From Deltaproteobacteria bacterium (lineage in GTDB: Bacteria; Desulfobacterota; Binatia; Binatales; Binataceae), in contig PLDK01000049.1 of the NCBI GenBank assembly GCA_003135135.1, forward strand, positions 79,921-143,920: a stretch of DNA of 64,000 nt. Reading direction: 5' to 3'. Of this stretch, positions 1 through 8,367 are shown one piece after another (positions within the stretch are counted from its first letter, which is position 1; each line of letters opens with the position of its first letter). Made by a program: the position numbers and the translations under genes. Under the pieces are notes generated by a model. The model worked only from the letters and a program-made list of their open reading frames with translations. It ran no database searches and was not told the origin of the DNA.

Positions 1-1
1 A

Positions 2-1441
2 CTCGAACGCCTCAACGTCGATATCATCGAGGCCGGTTTCGCCGTTTCTTCGCCCGGCGATTTCGATTCCGTGAATCGGGTCGCTCAGGCGGTGAGCGCA
101 CCGGTCGTGCTCAGCCTCTCGCGCACCCGCGAAGAGGATGTCGATTCGGCGCTGCGCGCAGTCGACAAGGCCGCGCATCCGGGAATTCACATTTTCATCG
201 CGACCTCGGAAATACATCTCAAATTCAAACTCAACATGAATCGCGGAGACGTGCTCGACGCCGCCACCTGGGCCGTCACGCGCGCAAAAAAGCATCTCGA
301 CTACATCGAGTTCTCGTGCGAGGACGCTTCGCGTTCCGACTGGGACTATATGGTTGACGTTTGCAGCGACGTGATTCGCGCCGGCGCGACCGTGATCAAT
401 CTGCCCGACACGACCGGCCACGCGATCCCGGAGGAATTCGGCCGGATGTTTGCCTACATGCGCGAAAAAGTTCCCGGCGCCGACAAAGTCATCTGGAGTG
501 CGCACTGTCATAACGATCTCGGCCTGGCGGTCGCGAATTCGCTGGCGGCGGTTCGCAACGGCGCCCGCCAGGTCGAATGTACTATCAACGGAATCGGCGA
601 GCGTGCGGGCAACTGCTCGATGGAAGAAGTCGTGATGGCGATGAAGACGCGCCGCGACCTGATGGGCGTGGATTCGCGCGTCAACACCCGGCAGATCTAT
701 CCGGCCTCGCGTCTCCTGTCGCAGGTCATCGGCCAGTCCGTACCGGCCAACAAGCCAATCGTCGGCGCCAATGCGTTCGCGCACGAAGCCGGAATCCACC
801 AGGACGGCGTGCTGAAGTACAAGCTCACCTACGAGATCATGAAGCCCGAGGATGTCGGTATTCCCTCGAACAAGCTGGTGCTGGGCAAGCATTCCGGGCG
901 CCACGCATTTACCAACCGGCTCAAGGAACTGGGCGTCGATATCGACGACGTGGACGTGAACAAGGCGTTCGCCGAGTTCAAAGCGCTCTGCGACAAAAAG
1001 AAAATTGTCTACGACGACGACCTCCTCGCGCTCGTAACCGAGGAGGCGCGCCGCACAATCGATCACTTCGAGCTGGTCGATTTGAAAGTCGGTTCGTCCA
1101 GCAAGAGCACGCCGCACGCGGAAGTCACGCTGCGCGTGGATGGAAAAGAGTGCTCGGCCGAGGGCGAAGGCGACGGGATGGTCGACGCGTGCTACAAGGC
1201 GATCTACAAAATCGCCGCAATCAACCCGGCCCTGGAACGTTACGCGGTCAAGGCGATTACCGGCGGCACCGACGCACTCGGCGAAGTGAGCTGCATGATT
1301 CGCGACAACGGCGTGACCGTCGCCGGCCAGGGCGCGCACAGCGATATCGTCATGGCCAGCGCGCTCGCGCTGGTAAACGCGCTGAACCGGCTCAAAGCGC
1401 GCAAACATGCTCCGCTCAAGCCCACCACCGACGTCCCATGA
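2..1441 (+). CDS. leuA: 2-isopropylmalate synthase, 5' partial
   Basis: The open frame runs from the window edge, so the first ~35-40 residues of a ~515-residue LeuA are missing; 479 residues are visible. LeuA condenses acetyl-CoA with 2-oxoisovalerate, the first committed step of leucine synthesis. The visible part holds the end of the TIM barrel with the metal-binding motif SAHCHNDLG and the HMGL-type signature around GARQVECTINGIGERAGN. A linker follows, then the C-terminal leucine-binding regulatory domain (about the last 120 residues, with GGTDALGEVSCMIRDNG). This is the long, feedback-regulated form. leuB follows after 243 bp with no recognisable gene between, so the two are probably co-transcribed. 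The internal GTG at position 71 is not the start, because homology continues upstream of it. Confidence 0.96.
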   Translation, partial: LERLNVDIIEAGFAVSSPGDFDSVNRVAQAVSAPVVLSLSRTREEDVDSALRAVDKAAHPGIHIFIATSEIHLKFKLNMNRGDVLDAATWAVTRAKKHLDYIEFSCEDASRSDWDYMVDVCSDVIRAGATVINLPDTTGHAIPEEFGRMFAYMREKVPGADKVIWSAHCHNDLGLAVANSLAAVRNGARQVECTINGIGERAGNCSMEEVVMAMKTRRDLMGVDSRVNTRQIYPASRLLSQVIGQSVPANKPIVGANAFAHEAGIHQDGVLKYKLTYEIMKPEDVGIPSNKLVLGKHSGRHAFTNRLKELGVDIDDVDVNKAFAEFKALCDKKKIVYDDDLLALVTEEARRTIDHFELVDLKVGSSSKSTPHAEVTLRVDGKECSAEGEGDGMVDACYKAIYKIAAINPALERYAVKAITGGTDALGEVSCMIRDNGVTVAGQGAHSDIVMASALALVNALNRLKARKHAPLKPTTDVP

Positions 1442-1684
1442 GCCGCATGGGGCTTGCCCGCAACATTCACTTGGGCTAGTGGTTTGGGGACTTGAGTTTG
1501 AACTTGAATTCGTTCTTCACCCTGTGCGACGTGCGGCTTTTGCCGGCGCCCGCCATTGAGGCGGGGTTTGCTACAGCGCCATCGCGCCAATCTGCGTCCC
1601 TAATTTTCGAGGCTATTCACTGACGGGTCGAGACGGTCTGACGCTCCTCCCGATCATTCACGTCCAGGCGTTCAGCGCTTTCGC

Positions 1685-2800
1685 ATGGCCTATAAAATTC
1701 TAGTTCTCAAAGGTGACGGCATCGGCCCCGAGGTCGTCGGCGAAGCCATGCAGGTTCTCAAGATCATCGCGCGCCGATCCGCCGTCGATCTCGAGTTCAA
1801 GGAAGGCTTGATTGGTGGTCACGCACTCGACACCACCGGCACTCCGCTGCCCGATGAAGTGCTCAAGCTCGCGCAGGACAGCGATGCGATCCTGCTCGGC
1901 GCCGTCGGCGGACCGAAATGGGACAAGCCCAATGCAGAGAAGCGTCCCGAGCAGGCGCTGCTTGGATTAAGAAAAGCTCTGGGTCTGTTCGCCAACGTCC
2001 GTCCCGTCAAAACCGTCAAGGAGCTGGCGGCCGCGTCGCCGCTCAAGGCCGAGGTGATCGGCGGCGTCGACGTGGTCCTCATTCGCGAGCTGACCGGCGG
2101 CATCTATTACGGGAAGCCAAGCGAGAAGCGCACGGCGAAGGACGGCCGCGAGGCGGTCGATACCTGCTTTTACACCGAAGCCGAGATTACCCGCGTGCTC
2201 AAGTTTGGCTTCGAGCTGGCTCGCGAGCGCCGCAAAAAACTGACCTCGGTTGACAAGGCCAACGTGCTTGCGACCTCTCGCTTGTGGCGCGAGATCGCCA
2301 CCGAGTTGAGTGCGCAATTCAAGGACGTCGCGTTCGAGAATCAATTGGTCGATTCGATGGCGATGCATCTGATACGCCGTCCCAGGGATTTTGACGTGGT
2401 CGTCACCGAGAACCTGTTCGGCGACATTCTGACCGACGAGGCCTCGGTGATTGCCGGCTCGATGGGCTTGTTGCCGTCGGCGTCGCTCGGCGAGGAGCTC
2501 AACAGCGCCGGTTTCCGCGTCGGTCTCTACGAGCCGATTCATGGCAGCGCGCCGGACATCGCGGGCCGAGACGAGGCCAATCCGCTCGCCGCAATCCTGT
2601 CGGCGGCTCTCCTGCTCGAACATTCGCTCGGGATGCGCTCGGAAGCCGAGCTGATTTCGCAGGCCGTCGATTCTGTCGTGCGCGACGGCTATCGCACTCG
2701 CGACATTCACGGCGGCGCTGGAACGCAGACCGTGGGATGCAAGGCGATGGGCCGTCTGGTGCGTGAAAAGCTCGAGAGCACCGAAAGCGAAGGCGAATGA
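1685..2800 (+). CDS. leuB: 3-isopropylmalate dehydrogenase
   Basis: A 371-residue protein of normal LeuB length. It oxidatively decarboxylates 3-isopropylmalate with NAD+ to 2-oxoisocaproate in leucine synthesis. The N-terminus carries KGDGIGPEV, and the isocitrate/isopropylmalate dehydrogenase signature lies around ENLFGDILTDEASVIAGSMG, which holds metal-binding aspartates. The cofactor region contains GLYEPIHGSAPDIAGRDEANP, typical of NAD-dependent IPMDH. The ATG start has no clear Shine-Dalgarno sequence. The stop overlaps the start of the next gene by 4 nt (ATGA), so translation is coupled to the Usg-like gene. Confidence 0.97.
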   Translation: MAYKILVLKGDGIGPEVVGEAMQVLKIIARRSAVDLEFKEGLIGGHALDTTGTPLPDEVLKLAQDSDAILLGAVGGPKWDKPNAEKRPEQALLGLRKALGLFANVRPVKTVKELAAASPLKAEVIGGVDVVLIRELTGGIYYGKPSEKRTAKDGREAVDTCFYTEAEITRVLKFGFELARERRKKLTSVDKANVLATSRLWREIATELSAQFKDVAFENQLVDSMAMHLIRRPRDFDVVVTENLFGDILTDEASVIAGSMGLLPSASLGEELNSAGFRVGLYEPIHGSAPDIAGRDEANPLAAILSAALLLEHSLGMRSEAELISQAVDSVVRDGYRTRDIHGGAGTQTVGCKAMGRLVREKLESTESEGE

Positions 2801-3783
2801 GTATTTCCCGCGAGCCGAGAGTTGCGGTGGTCGGCGCCACCGGCGCGGTCGGCAACCAGCTCATAGAACTGATCGCCGCGCGCGGATTTCAGCTCAGCGA
2901 ACTGAAACTTTTCGCCACTGAAGCGGGCGCCATGCAGACCGTCGACGCCGCCGGTGAGGAGCGCCTCGTCGATTCGCTCGAGAGCCCCGCCGGTCTTCGG
3001 GATTTCGATATCGCTTTTCTCGCACTCCCCGCTCCGCGCGCCGCCGAAATTGTCGCCGCACGGCCGGGACCGATTCTGATCGATCTGAGCGCGGCGAATC
3101 GCCCGCCCTCGGATCTGCCGATGGTTGCGCCCGGACTCACTTCGCGCGAGGCGATCGCGAAATTGCGCAATGCGACGGTTTTCGCAACTCCTCATCCCGC
3201 CGCCCACGTGCTTGCCACCTGTTTGAAGGCCCTTGGCGCCCACGGTGGATTCGCCGCCGCCACCGCAATGCTCGGCGCGAGCGCCGGCGGCATGGACATG
3301 CTGACCGCCACGGTCGATCAGACCACGGATCTTCTGAGCGCGCGCCTCGAGCTTGACGATGACGAAGTCCAGCGCGGCTTCAATGCCTTCATGCGCGAGC
3401 ATGAGCGCTCCGTCGCGACTGCAATCGCTGCCCAAGTTGCGGCGCTGCTCGACGGCTCGCCCGTGCTTTCCGTGCAGGTCGCCGCAATTCCCGTCCTTCA
3501 CGGTTCCGCGTTGACCGTCGATATCGCGCGGCCCCGCGATGGCAGAGGCAACGGCGAAGACCCGGTCGAACTACTGCGCGCCGCCCCCGGTATTCTGATC
3601 GCCGAAGAGGGCGAACCGCTCGGCGTGATCGACGCCGTGGGCCAGGAGGCAATCGTCGTCAGCGTCGAGACGCGCCCCGACTCGCTGTCGCTGTGGTGCG
3701 TGTTCGACAATACGCGCCTGGCCGCTCTGGGAGCGCTCTGGATCGCCGAGACGCTGGCGCTCAGCTCGCCGGCTCTCGCCTGA
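2797..3783 (+). CDS. Aspartate-semialdehyde dehydrogenase homologue without catalytic residues (Usg-like)
   Basis: A 328-residue protein with the ASADH fold: the N-terminal NADP-binding motif VVGATGAVGNQLIEL is intact and the whole length aligns with the family. The active site is not. Where ASADH has NPNCST with the nucleophilic cysteine, this protein has TPHPAA (131-136), with Pro134 at the Cys position. The substrate-binding Arg and acid/base His in the R-V-P-V-x-x-GHS region are replaced, giving AAIPVLHGSA (Ala230, Ser237). This matches the non-catalytic paralogue Usg, which sits next to truA in E. coli, as it does here. A function in aspartate-pathway catalysis is therefore unlikely. The gene is coupled to leuB by a 4-nt overlap and lies 16 bp from truA. 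The role of Usg is not established; a regulatory or scaffold role is only a guess. Confidence 0.85.
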   Translation: MSISREPRVAVVGATGAVGNQLIELIAARGFQLSELKLFATEAGAMQTVDAAGEERLVDSLESPAGLRDFDIAFLALPAPRAAEIVAARPGPILIDLSAANRPPSDLPMVAPGLTSREAIAKLRNATVFATPHPAAHVLATCLKALGAHGGFAAATAMLGASAGGMDMLTATVDQTTDLLSARLELDDDEVQRGFNAFMREHERSVATAIAAQVAALLDGSPVLSVQVAAIPVLHGSALTVDIARPRDGRGNGEDPVELLRAAPGILIAEEGEPLGVIDAVGQEAIVVSVETRPDSLSLWCVFDNTRLAALGALWIAETLALSSPALA

Positions 3784-3799
3784 CCCGGCTGCCCGCGCG

Positions 3800-4531
3800 A
3801 TGGTCCTCAAGCTCACCCTCGAGTACGACGGCGGCAACTATTCCGGATGGCAGCTTCAGCCGCGCCACGATTCCATACAGGGAAGGATCGAAGCCGCGCT
3901 CGAGCGGATTTTCTCAACCCCGGTGCGCGTGTACGGTTCGGGCCGCACCGACGCCGGCGTGCATGCGCGCGGGCAGGTCGCTTCGATTTCACTTCCACGT
4001 CCGTTCGACCCCGCCGAATTGCAGCGCGCTCTCAACGCGATGCTGCCGGCCGACATCGTGATGCTCGACATCTCGCCCGCGCCCGATGACTTCGAACCGC
4101 GGCGCGCCGCCCGCTCGCGCGTGTACGAATATCGCGTGTTGAATCGCAAGGTCGCGTCCGCCTTCGAGTATCGCTACAGCTGGCTGGTCCGCGACCGTCT
4201 CGATCTTGCCGCGATGAACTGCGCCGCGCGCATCTTTGTCGGCGAACACGATTTCGCCGCGTTCCGCTCGCTCGGCACCGAAGTAAGGACCACCGTCCGC
4301 CGCGTGATTGCAAGCCGATGGACGCGCGACGCCGACGTTTTTCTCTACCGCGTCGAGGCAACCAGTTTCCTGCGCCACATGGTGCGCGCGATGGTCGCGG
4401 CGATGGTCGACGTGGGACGCGGCAAGCTCACGGTGGATAAAATCGCCACGATTCTCGCCGCGCGAAATCGCCAGGCGGCTCCGGCCAACGCGCCGCCCGG
4501 CGGCCTTTACCTCGTCGAAGTCCGCTATTGA
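3800..4531 (+). CDS. truA: tRNA pseudouridine(38-40) synthase
   Basis: A 243-residue TruA that isomerises uridines 38-40 in the anticodon arm of tRNAs. The catalytic aspartate is Asp51 in YGSGRTDAGVHARGQ, the family signature. Other typical stretches are the N-terminal LEYDGGNYSGWQ, the central GEHDFAAFRS and the C-terminal FLRHMVRAMVAAMVDVGRGK. The ATG start lies 16 bp after the Usg-like gene, so this is probably the last gene of the leu operon. The leuB/asd-family/truA order is a recurring bacterial neighbourhood. Confidence 0.96.
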   Translation: MVLKLTLEYDGGNYSGWQLQPRHDSIQGRIEAALERIFSTPVRVYGSGRTDAGVHARGQVASISLPRPFDPAELQRALNAMLPADIVMLDISPAPDDFEPRRAARSRVYEYRVLNRKVASAFEYRYSWLVRDRLDLAAMNCAARIFVGEHDFAAFRSLGTEVRTTVRRVIASRWTRDADVFLYRVEATSFLRHMVRAMVAAMVDVGRGKLTVDKIATILAARNRQAAPANAPPGGLYLVEVRY

Positions 4532-4726
4532 CGGCGCGATCGTGCAGGTTGCGCGATCCGGCGGCGTAAAACCCTTGGGGCTCAACGCGCACGCGGCGGG
4601 CCTGTGCAAAAACCATCACGATCCCTAGAAAAAATCGCGATTTTCCTCCCGTCCGCACTTGAAATTGGCGCGCTACTGGTTCACCCTCAACCAAAGCCCG
4701 CAACCCGGGATGCAAGGAGGAGGATG

Positions 4727-5008
4727 ATGACGCAGTCGCAGGTAGCAGCCTACATGGCTGAAAAGCTAGGCCTCACCAAGAAGCAGGGGAAGACCGTGCT
4801 CGACGAACTCAACGCACTGGTCGTCCGCGAGCTCAAGAAGGAAGGATCGCTGCGGCTGGCCGGCCTCGGTATCTTCCGCAAGCGCAAGACCAAGGCGCGC
4901 ATGGGCCGCAATCCGGCTACCGGTCAGGAGATCAAGATTCCGGCGCGCACCCGGCTTCGCTTCACCGCTGCCAAAGCGTTGAAGGACTCGGTTCTCGGCA
5001 CGAAATAA
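4727..5008 (+). CDS. HU/IHF-type DNA-binding protein
   Basis: A 93-residue bacterial histone-like protein. The N-terminal helices contain QVAAYMAEKLGLTKKQGKTV, followed by the saddle and the beta-arm motif GRNPATGQEIKIPARTRLRF, whose proline intercalates into bent DNA. The start is one of two adjacent ATG codons (4724 and 4727). A strong AAGGAGG at 4714-4720 sits 6 nt before the second, so 4727 is preferred. An open frame continues upstream to 4604 but has no family similarity. The gene is followed by an intrinsic terminator and so forms its own unit. HU and IHF subunits cannot be told apart by eye here. Confidence 0.92.
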   Translation: MTQSQVAAYMAEKLGLTKKQGKTVLDELNALVVRELKKEGSLRLAGLGIFRKRKTKARMGRNPATGQEIKIPARTRLRFTAAKALKDSVLGTK

Positions 5009-5028
5009 TCTCTTGGCCTGACTTTTGT

Positions 5029-5076
5029 GAACCGCGGGAACGGACCCAGTCCGGCTCTCGCGGTTCGCTTTTTTCC
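5029..5076 (+). terminator. Intrinsic terminator after the HU-like gene
   Basis: A perfect 8-bp stem (GAACCGCG at 5029-5036, CGCGGTTC at 5059-5066) is followed by a run of six T at 5069-5074. It ends the HU-like transcript. The facing rarA gene stops at 5079, so the element also separates the convergent units. Confidence 0.85.
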
Positions 5077-5078
5077 TG

Positions 5079-6443
5079 TCAGTCTTTCCCGTCCGGCTTG
5101 CGCCTCGATGCGGGGTTGCGCGCCTCGCGCGCGCGGGCAAGAAACTCGCGAATCCTGATTTCGTATCCGCGCTCGGACGGTTCGTAATATATCTTTTCGC
5201 CCAGTTCGTCCGGTAAATAGTTCTGCGCGACCAGCGCGCCCTCGAAATCGTGCGGATAGCGGTAGTCCTTGCCGTAGCCGAGTCCTTTCATCATCGGCGT
5301 CGGTGCGTTGCGCAAATGAAGCGGCACCGGCAAGGCGCCAAGCGTTTTCGCATCTTCGCCCGCCTGGCGCATCGCGCGATACGAGGCATTGGACTTGGGC
5401 GCGCTGGCCAGGTACGTCACGCCCTGCGCGAGCGGAATCACGCCTTCCGGCATCCCGATGAAATCCACCGCCTCCTTGACCGCGATCGCTATTTGCAACG
5501 CGCGCGGATCGGCGTTGCCGACGTCTTCTGACGCAAACACCACCATCCGCCGCGCGATGAACAGCGGATCCTCGCCCGCCTCGACCATCCGCATCATCCA
5601 GTAAATCGCGGCGTCAGGATCGCTGCCACGCATGCTCTTGATGAAGGCCGAGATGACGTTGTAGTGCTCCTCGCCCGCGCGATCGTAGAGCAGCGCCTTC
5701 TGCTGCGCCGACTCGCGAATGTGCTCGGGCGTGATCAGCGTCGCGCCCGCGTTTTGCGCGAACTCCGCCGCAATTTCGAGCGTGCCGAGCGCTCGCCGCG
5801 CGTCGCCGCCGGCGTTTCGAACTATCTCGTCGATCGCGCCGACTCCCAGCTTGAGCCCGATCTCGCCCAGGCCGCGCTCCTTGTCGGCGAGCGCGCGATG
5901 CACCAGCGTCGAGAGGTTTTCCTCCGAGAGCGGATGCAGCACGAGCAGCCGCATCCGCGAGAGCAGCGCCGAGATGACCTCGAACGAAGGATTTTCCGTC
6001 GTCGCGCCAATCAGCGTGATCAGCCCGCTCTCGACATGCGGCAGAAAAGCATCCTGCTGCGCGCGGTTCCATCGATGGATCTCGTCGATGAAGACCACGG
6101 TGGGCTTGCCCGCGTCGAGATCGTGGCGCGCCGCCTCCACCGCGTCGCGCAGATCCGCGACGCCCGACGTTACCGCTGCAAGCTTGCGGAACACCGCCCC
6201 CGAGTGTTCCGCGAGCACCAGCGCAAGCGTCGTCTTGCCCGTGCCCGGCGGGCCCCACAGGATCATCGAATGAAGCACCTGCGCCGCCACCATCTGGCTC
6301 AGGAACTTTCCCGGACCCAGCAGATGCTCCTGGCCGACAATCTCGTCGAGCGTGCGCGGACGTATCCGATCCGCCAGCGGCTGGCTGAGCGGCGTGCGCG
6401 ATGGGAACAGACTATCCGACGAATCGGCTTTGCGCCGTGCCAT
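5079..6443 (-). CDS. rarA: Replication-associated recombination protein A (AAA+ ATPase)
   Basis: A 454-residue MgsA/RarA/WRNIP1-type AAA+ ATPase acting at stalled forks and linked to SSB and recombination. The N-terminus has PLADRIRPRTLDEIVGQEH, Walker A is GPPGTGKTTLA, Walker B is VVFIDEIHRWN, and sensor 1 lies in LIGATTENPSFE. The C-terminal tetramerisation domain has YDRAGEEHYNVISAFIKSMRGSDPDAA and a second conserved block, LGYGKDYRYPHDF. The length is normal. It is divergent from the pantothenate kinase gene, sharing a 124-bp upstream region. Confidence 0.96.
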   Translation of the reverse strand: MARRKADSSDSLFPSRTPLSQPLADRIRPRTLDEIVGQEHLLGPGKFLSQMVAAQVLHSMILWGPPGTGKTTLALVLAEHSGAVFRKLAAVTSGVADLRDAVEAARHDLDAGKPTVVFIDEIHRWNRAQQDAFLPHVESGLITLIGATTENPSFEVISALLSRMRLLVLHPLSEENLSTLVHRALADKERGLGEIGLKLGVGAIDEIVRNAGGDARRALGTLEIAAEFAQNAGATLITPEHIRESAQQKALLYDRAGEEHYNVISAFIKSMRGSDPDAAIYWMMRMVEAGEDPLFIARRMVVFASEDVGNADPRALQIAIAVKEAVDFIGMPEGVIPLAQGVTYLASAPKSNASYRAMRQAGEDAKTLGALPVPLHLRNAPTPMMKGLGYGKDYRYPHDFEGALVAQNYLPDELGEKIYYEPSERGYEIRIREFLARAREARNPASRRKPDGKD

Positions 6444-6567
6444 TTTTGAAAAGTATCACAGTAACCGGGTCCGGCTAAGGCGGCGCTTACCCCTATCGCC
6501 GCGTCGTTGCGCGGGTGGCTGGGCTGTTCTAGCTTCAAGACGGGCCGGACAGGAGCCGGCATCACCT

Positions 6568-7383
6568 ATGATCGTTGGCATCGATATCGGCGGTTCGACC
6601 ACCGACGCCGTCATCCTCGAAAATGGCGGCCTGCACGTCGTGACGATCGAGGCCAACGATCCGGTCGCCGCGGCGGCCGGCGCGCTGGGAAAACTCGTCG
6701 CCGACTTCGGCATCAAACTCGAAGACATCGAATGCGTCGCCGCCACCGGCGCGGGCTCGCGGGTACTCACGGAGTCCCTGCTCGGCAGGCCTGTGGTCAA
6801 GGTCAACGAGTTCACCGCCATCGGAATCGGCGGCACTTCGCTGGCCGGAAAGGAAAGCGCGCTGGTGGTCTCGCTTGGCACCGGCACCGCAATCGTATCG
6901 GTCACGCGCGACAAAATCGCGCACTTCAGCGGCACCGGCATCGGCGGCGGCACGCTGCTCGGACTCGCCAAGCACATGCTCGGCGTCTCGACGATCGAGC
7001 GGCTCGAAGAACTCGCGCGCAAGGGCGATCTGCGGCGCATCGATCTCAGCGTTCGCGACATCGCCGGCGGCGCGATCGGCGACCTGCCACCGTCCACCAC
7101 CGCCGCCAACTTCGGCAAGATAAGCGCCGACGCGACGCCCGAGGACAAGGCGCTCGCCATCATGAACATGATCGTCGAGTCGATCGGCGTGCTGGCGATG
7201 GCCAGCGCGCGCGCCTGTGACCAGGAAAACATTGTGCTCACCGGCAAGTTGTCGCGCCTGTTCCGATTCATGCAGGAGATGAGGCGGCTCACGTTTCCGT
7301 TCGGGCGGCGCTTCGTGATTCCCGAGCATGCCGATTTCGCGACCGCGATCGGCGCCGCGCGCCACGCCCGCGCTCACGACTAG
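6568..7383 (+). CDS. coaW: Type II pantothenate kinase-like ATPase
   Basis: A 271-residue member of the acetate kinase/Hsp70-like ATPase superfamily, resembling type II pantothenate kinase, which phosphorylates pantothenate in the first step of CoA synthesis. It shows the phosphate-1 motif MIVGIDIGGSTTDAV, a conserved Glu in KVNEFTAIGIGG that fits the catalytic base, the second phosphate motif VVSLGTGTAIV, and GTGIGGGTLLGL. The block DLPPSTTAANFGK is characteristic of the type II family. ATG 6568 is chosen because the frame upstream lacks family similarity; AGGAG lies 12 nt upstream. In this CoA-thioester-rich genome a CoA-synthesis role fits, but type II PanK-like proteins are sometimes annotated with other kinase roles. 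Confidence 0.82.
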   Translation: MIVGIDIGGSTTDAVILENGGLHVVTIEANDPVAAAAGALGKLVADFGIKLEDIECVAATGAGSRVLTESLLGRPVVKVNEFTAIGIGGTSLAGKESALVVSLGTGTAIVSVTRDKIAHFSGTGIGGGTLLGLAKHMLGVSTIERLEELARKGDLRRIDLSVRDIAGGAIGDLPPSTTAANFGKISADATPEDKALAIMNMIVESIGVLAMASARACDQENIVLTGKLSRLFRFMQEMRRLTFPFGRRFVIPEHADFATAIGAARHARAHD

Positions 7384-7421
7384 CCGGCAGTTCGCCTCCC
7401 TTTGCGCAGCCGCGGTTCGGT

Positions 7422-7721
7422 TCAGGGATGCGGGGTGATCGCGACGATTGTCATTTGGCCGGTTTCAGGACCGTAGCACCAAAATACGCGAAATGCCGCC
7501 GGCGTTTTGTTCTCAGCATATGCCTCGAAGACCTTTTGGCCTTGTGGGCCAAAGAGCTTCGAGTATTCATGTGTCCGCAAACCCGGATGGCGGGGATTGC
7601 TTTCCAAAAGCCCTAGTGTCTTGCGAACCGCGCGGAGTCTTTTTGCCGCACCGGGGTCTTTGGCCAGAGCGACAAGCGACGATTGTGCTTCCGGCGTGAA
7701 AAGCAGTTTGAACTTCCCCAC
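7422..7721 (-). CDS. RelE/ParE-superfamily toxin
   Basis: A 99-residue basic protein with the small RelE/ParE fold pattern: an N-terminal FTPEAQSSLVALAKDP helix, the strand and turn around KTLGLLESNPRHPGLRTHEYSKL, and a C-terminal FRVFWCYGPETGQMTIVAITPHP strand pair. Toxins of this superfamily cleave mRNA on the ribosome or poison gyrase; which applies here cannot be read from the sequence. It lies 12 bp downstream of the antitoxin gene on the same strand, the usual antitoxin-first order. Confidence 0.75.
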   Translation of the reverse strand: MGKFKLLFTPEAQSSLVALAKDPGAAKRLRAVRKTLGLLESNPRHPGLRTHEYSKLFGPQGQKVFEAYAENKTPAAFRVFWCYGPETGQMTIVAITPHP

Positions 7722-7733
7722 CGGACCGCCGCG

Positions 7734-8084
7734 CTATTCAATATCGTCGTCGGCGTATTTTTCGAACGATCCCAAGTCTTTGAATTTGCCTTCGCGAGCC
7801 TCTGCCAAGCCCTTGGCGACTTTCTTTAGCGCTTGCGGGTTTCGGTAGAGCCACGCTTCATGCATCGGCACTGAAACCTCCGGCGTCAGCAATACCTGGC
7901 CGGCGTCGTTTACATAGATCCCGAATCGAACGGCAGCATCCAATTCGTTTTCGTTGCCCAAAATTTCCTTCAAGGATTCCAAGGCCCTGGTCAAAGAGAT
8001 TCGCTTTCGCTCATCCAGTGTGGCGTCGCCGACCCGCTTGAAGCTTTTGTTCAATATGGTTGCCGTGCCGGTCGTCCTCGTCAT
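7734..8084 (-). CDS. Putative antitoxin of the adjacent RelE/ParE-like toxin
   Basis: A 116-residue protein encoded directly upstream of the toxin. The N-terminal half (KRISLTRALESLKEI, then a short beta segment VYVNDAGQVLLTPEVSVP-like) suggests a DNA-binding or dimerisation part. The C-terminal half, ALKKVAKGLAEAREGKFKDL followed by an acidic end YADDDIE, looks like a toxin-wrapping tail. The family was not identified with certainty; assignment rests on gene order, size and the operator-like repeats upstream. Confidence 0.65.
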   Translation of the reverse strand: MTRTTGTATILNKSFKRVGDATLDERKRISLTRALESLKEILGNENELDAAVRFGIYVNDAGQVLLTPEVSVPMHEAWLYRNPQALKKVAKGLAEAREGKFKDLGSFEKYADDDIE

Positions 8085-8124
8085 ATCGGTTCCCCTGATG
8101 TCGTCTCGGCTGGTTCAGACCTAT

Positions 8125-8184
8125 CCATATGGGAGATATGTCAAAAGCAATGATGTTCCAATTGGGACATTGTGTCAATATGGG
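8125..8184 (-). promoter_or_regulatory. Toxin-antitoxin promoter with three operator-like repeats
   Basis: On the minus strand a perfect -35 TTGACA (complement of 8173-8178) is followed after 17 nt by CATCAT (4 of 6 to the -10 consensus) upstream of the antitoxin gene. Three related near-palindromes overlap it on the plus strand: CCATATGGG at 8125-8133, CCAATTGGG at 8158-8166 and CAATATGGG at 8176-8184. Such repeats are typical of autoregulated TA operons. No binding data are implied. Confidence 0.5.
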
Positions 8185-8256
8185 TAATTCCCCTTTACCA
8201 CTCCCCTGCCCGCATCAGATTTATACGGCTTCCGCGCGCTTGTTTTAGCGGGCGGG

Positions 8257-8285
8257 GTTACATCTTTGGCGCGGTAGGATATAAA
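8257..8285 (+). promoter_or_regulatory. Candidate promoter of the CoA-transferase operon
   Basis: GTTACA (8257-8262) and TATAAA (8280-8285) are separated by 17 nt, matching the sigma-70 consensus at 4 and 5 of 6 positions. The first gene starts at 8368, giving a leader of about 75 nt. Confidence 0.45.
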
Positions 8286-8367
8286 CTTCCAAGATTCAGG
8301 CGCGGGCGGACCTGCTAAACGGGATTATCCGGCCGCGGCGGCGGGGCAAGCGAGGTTTAATTCACCG

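Noticed and set aside
71..1441. GTG at 71 as the leuA start
   Set aside because: The reading frame and LeuA similarity continue to the window edge, so the start lies outside.
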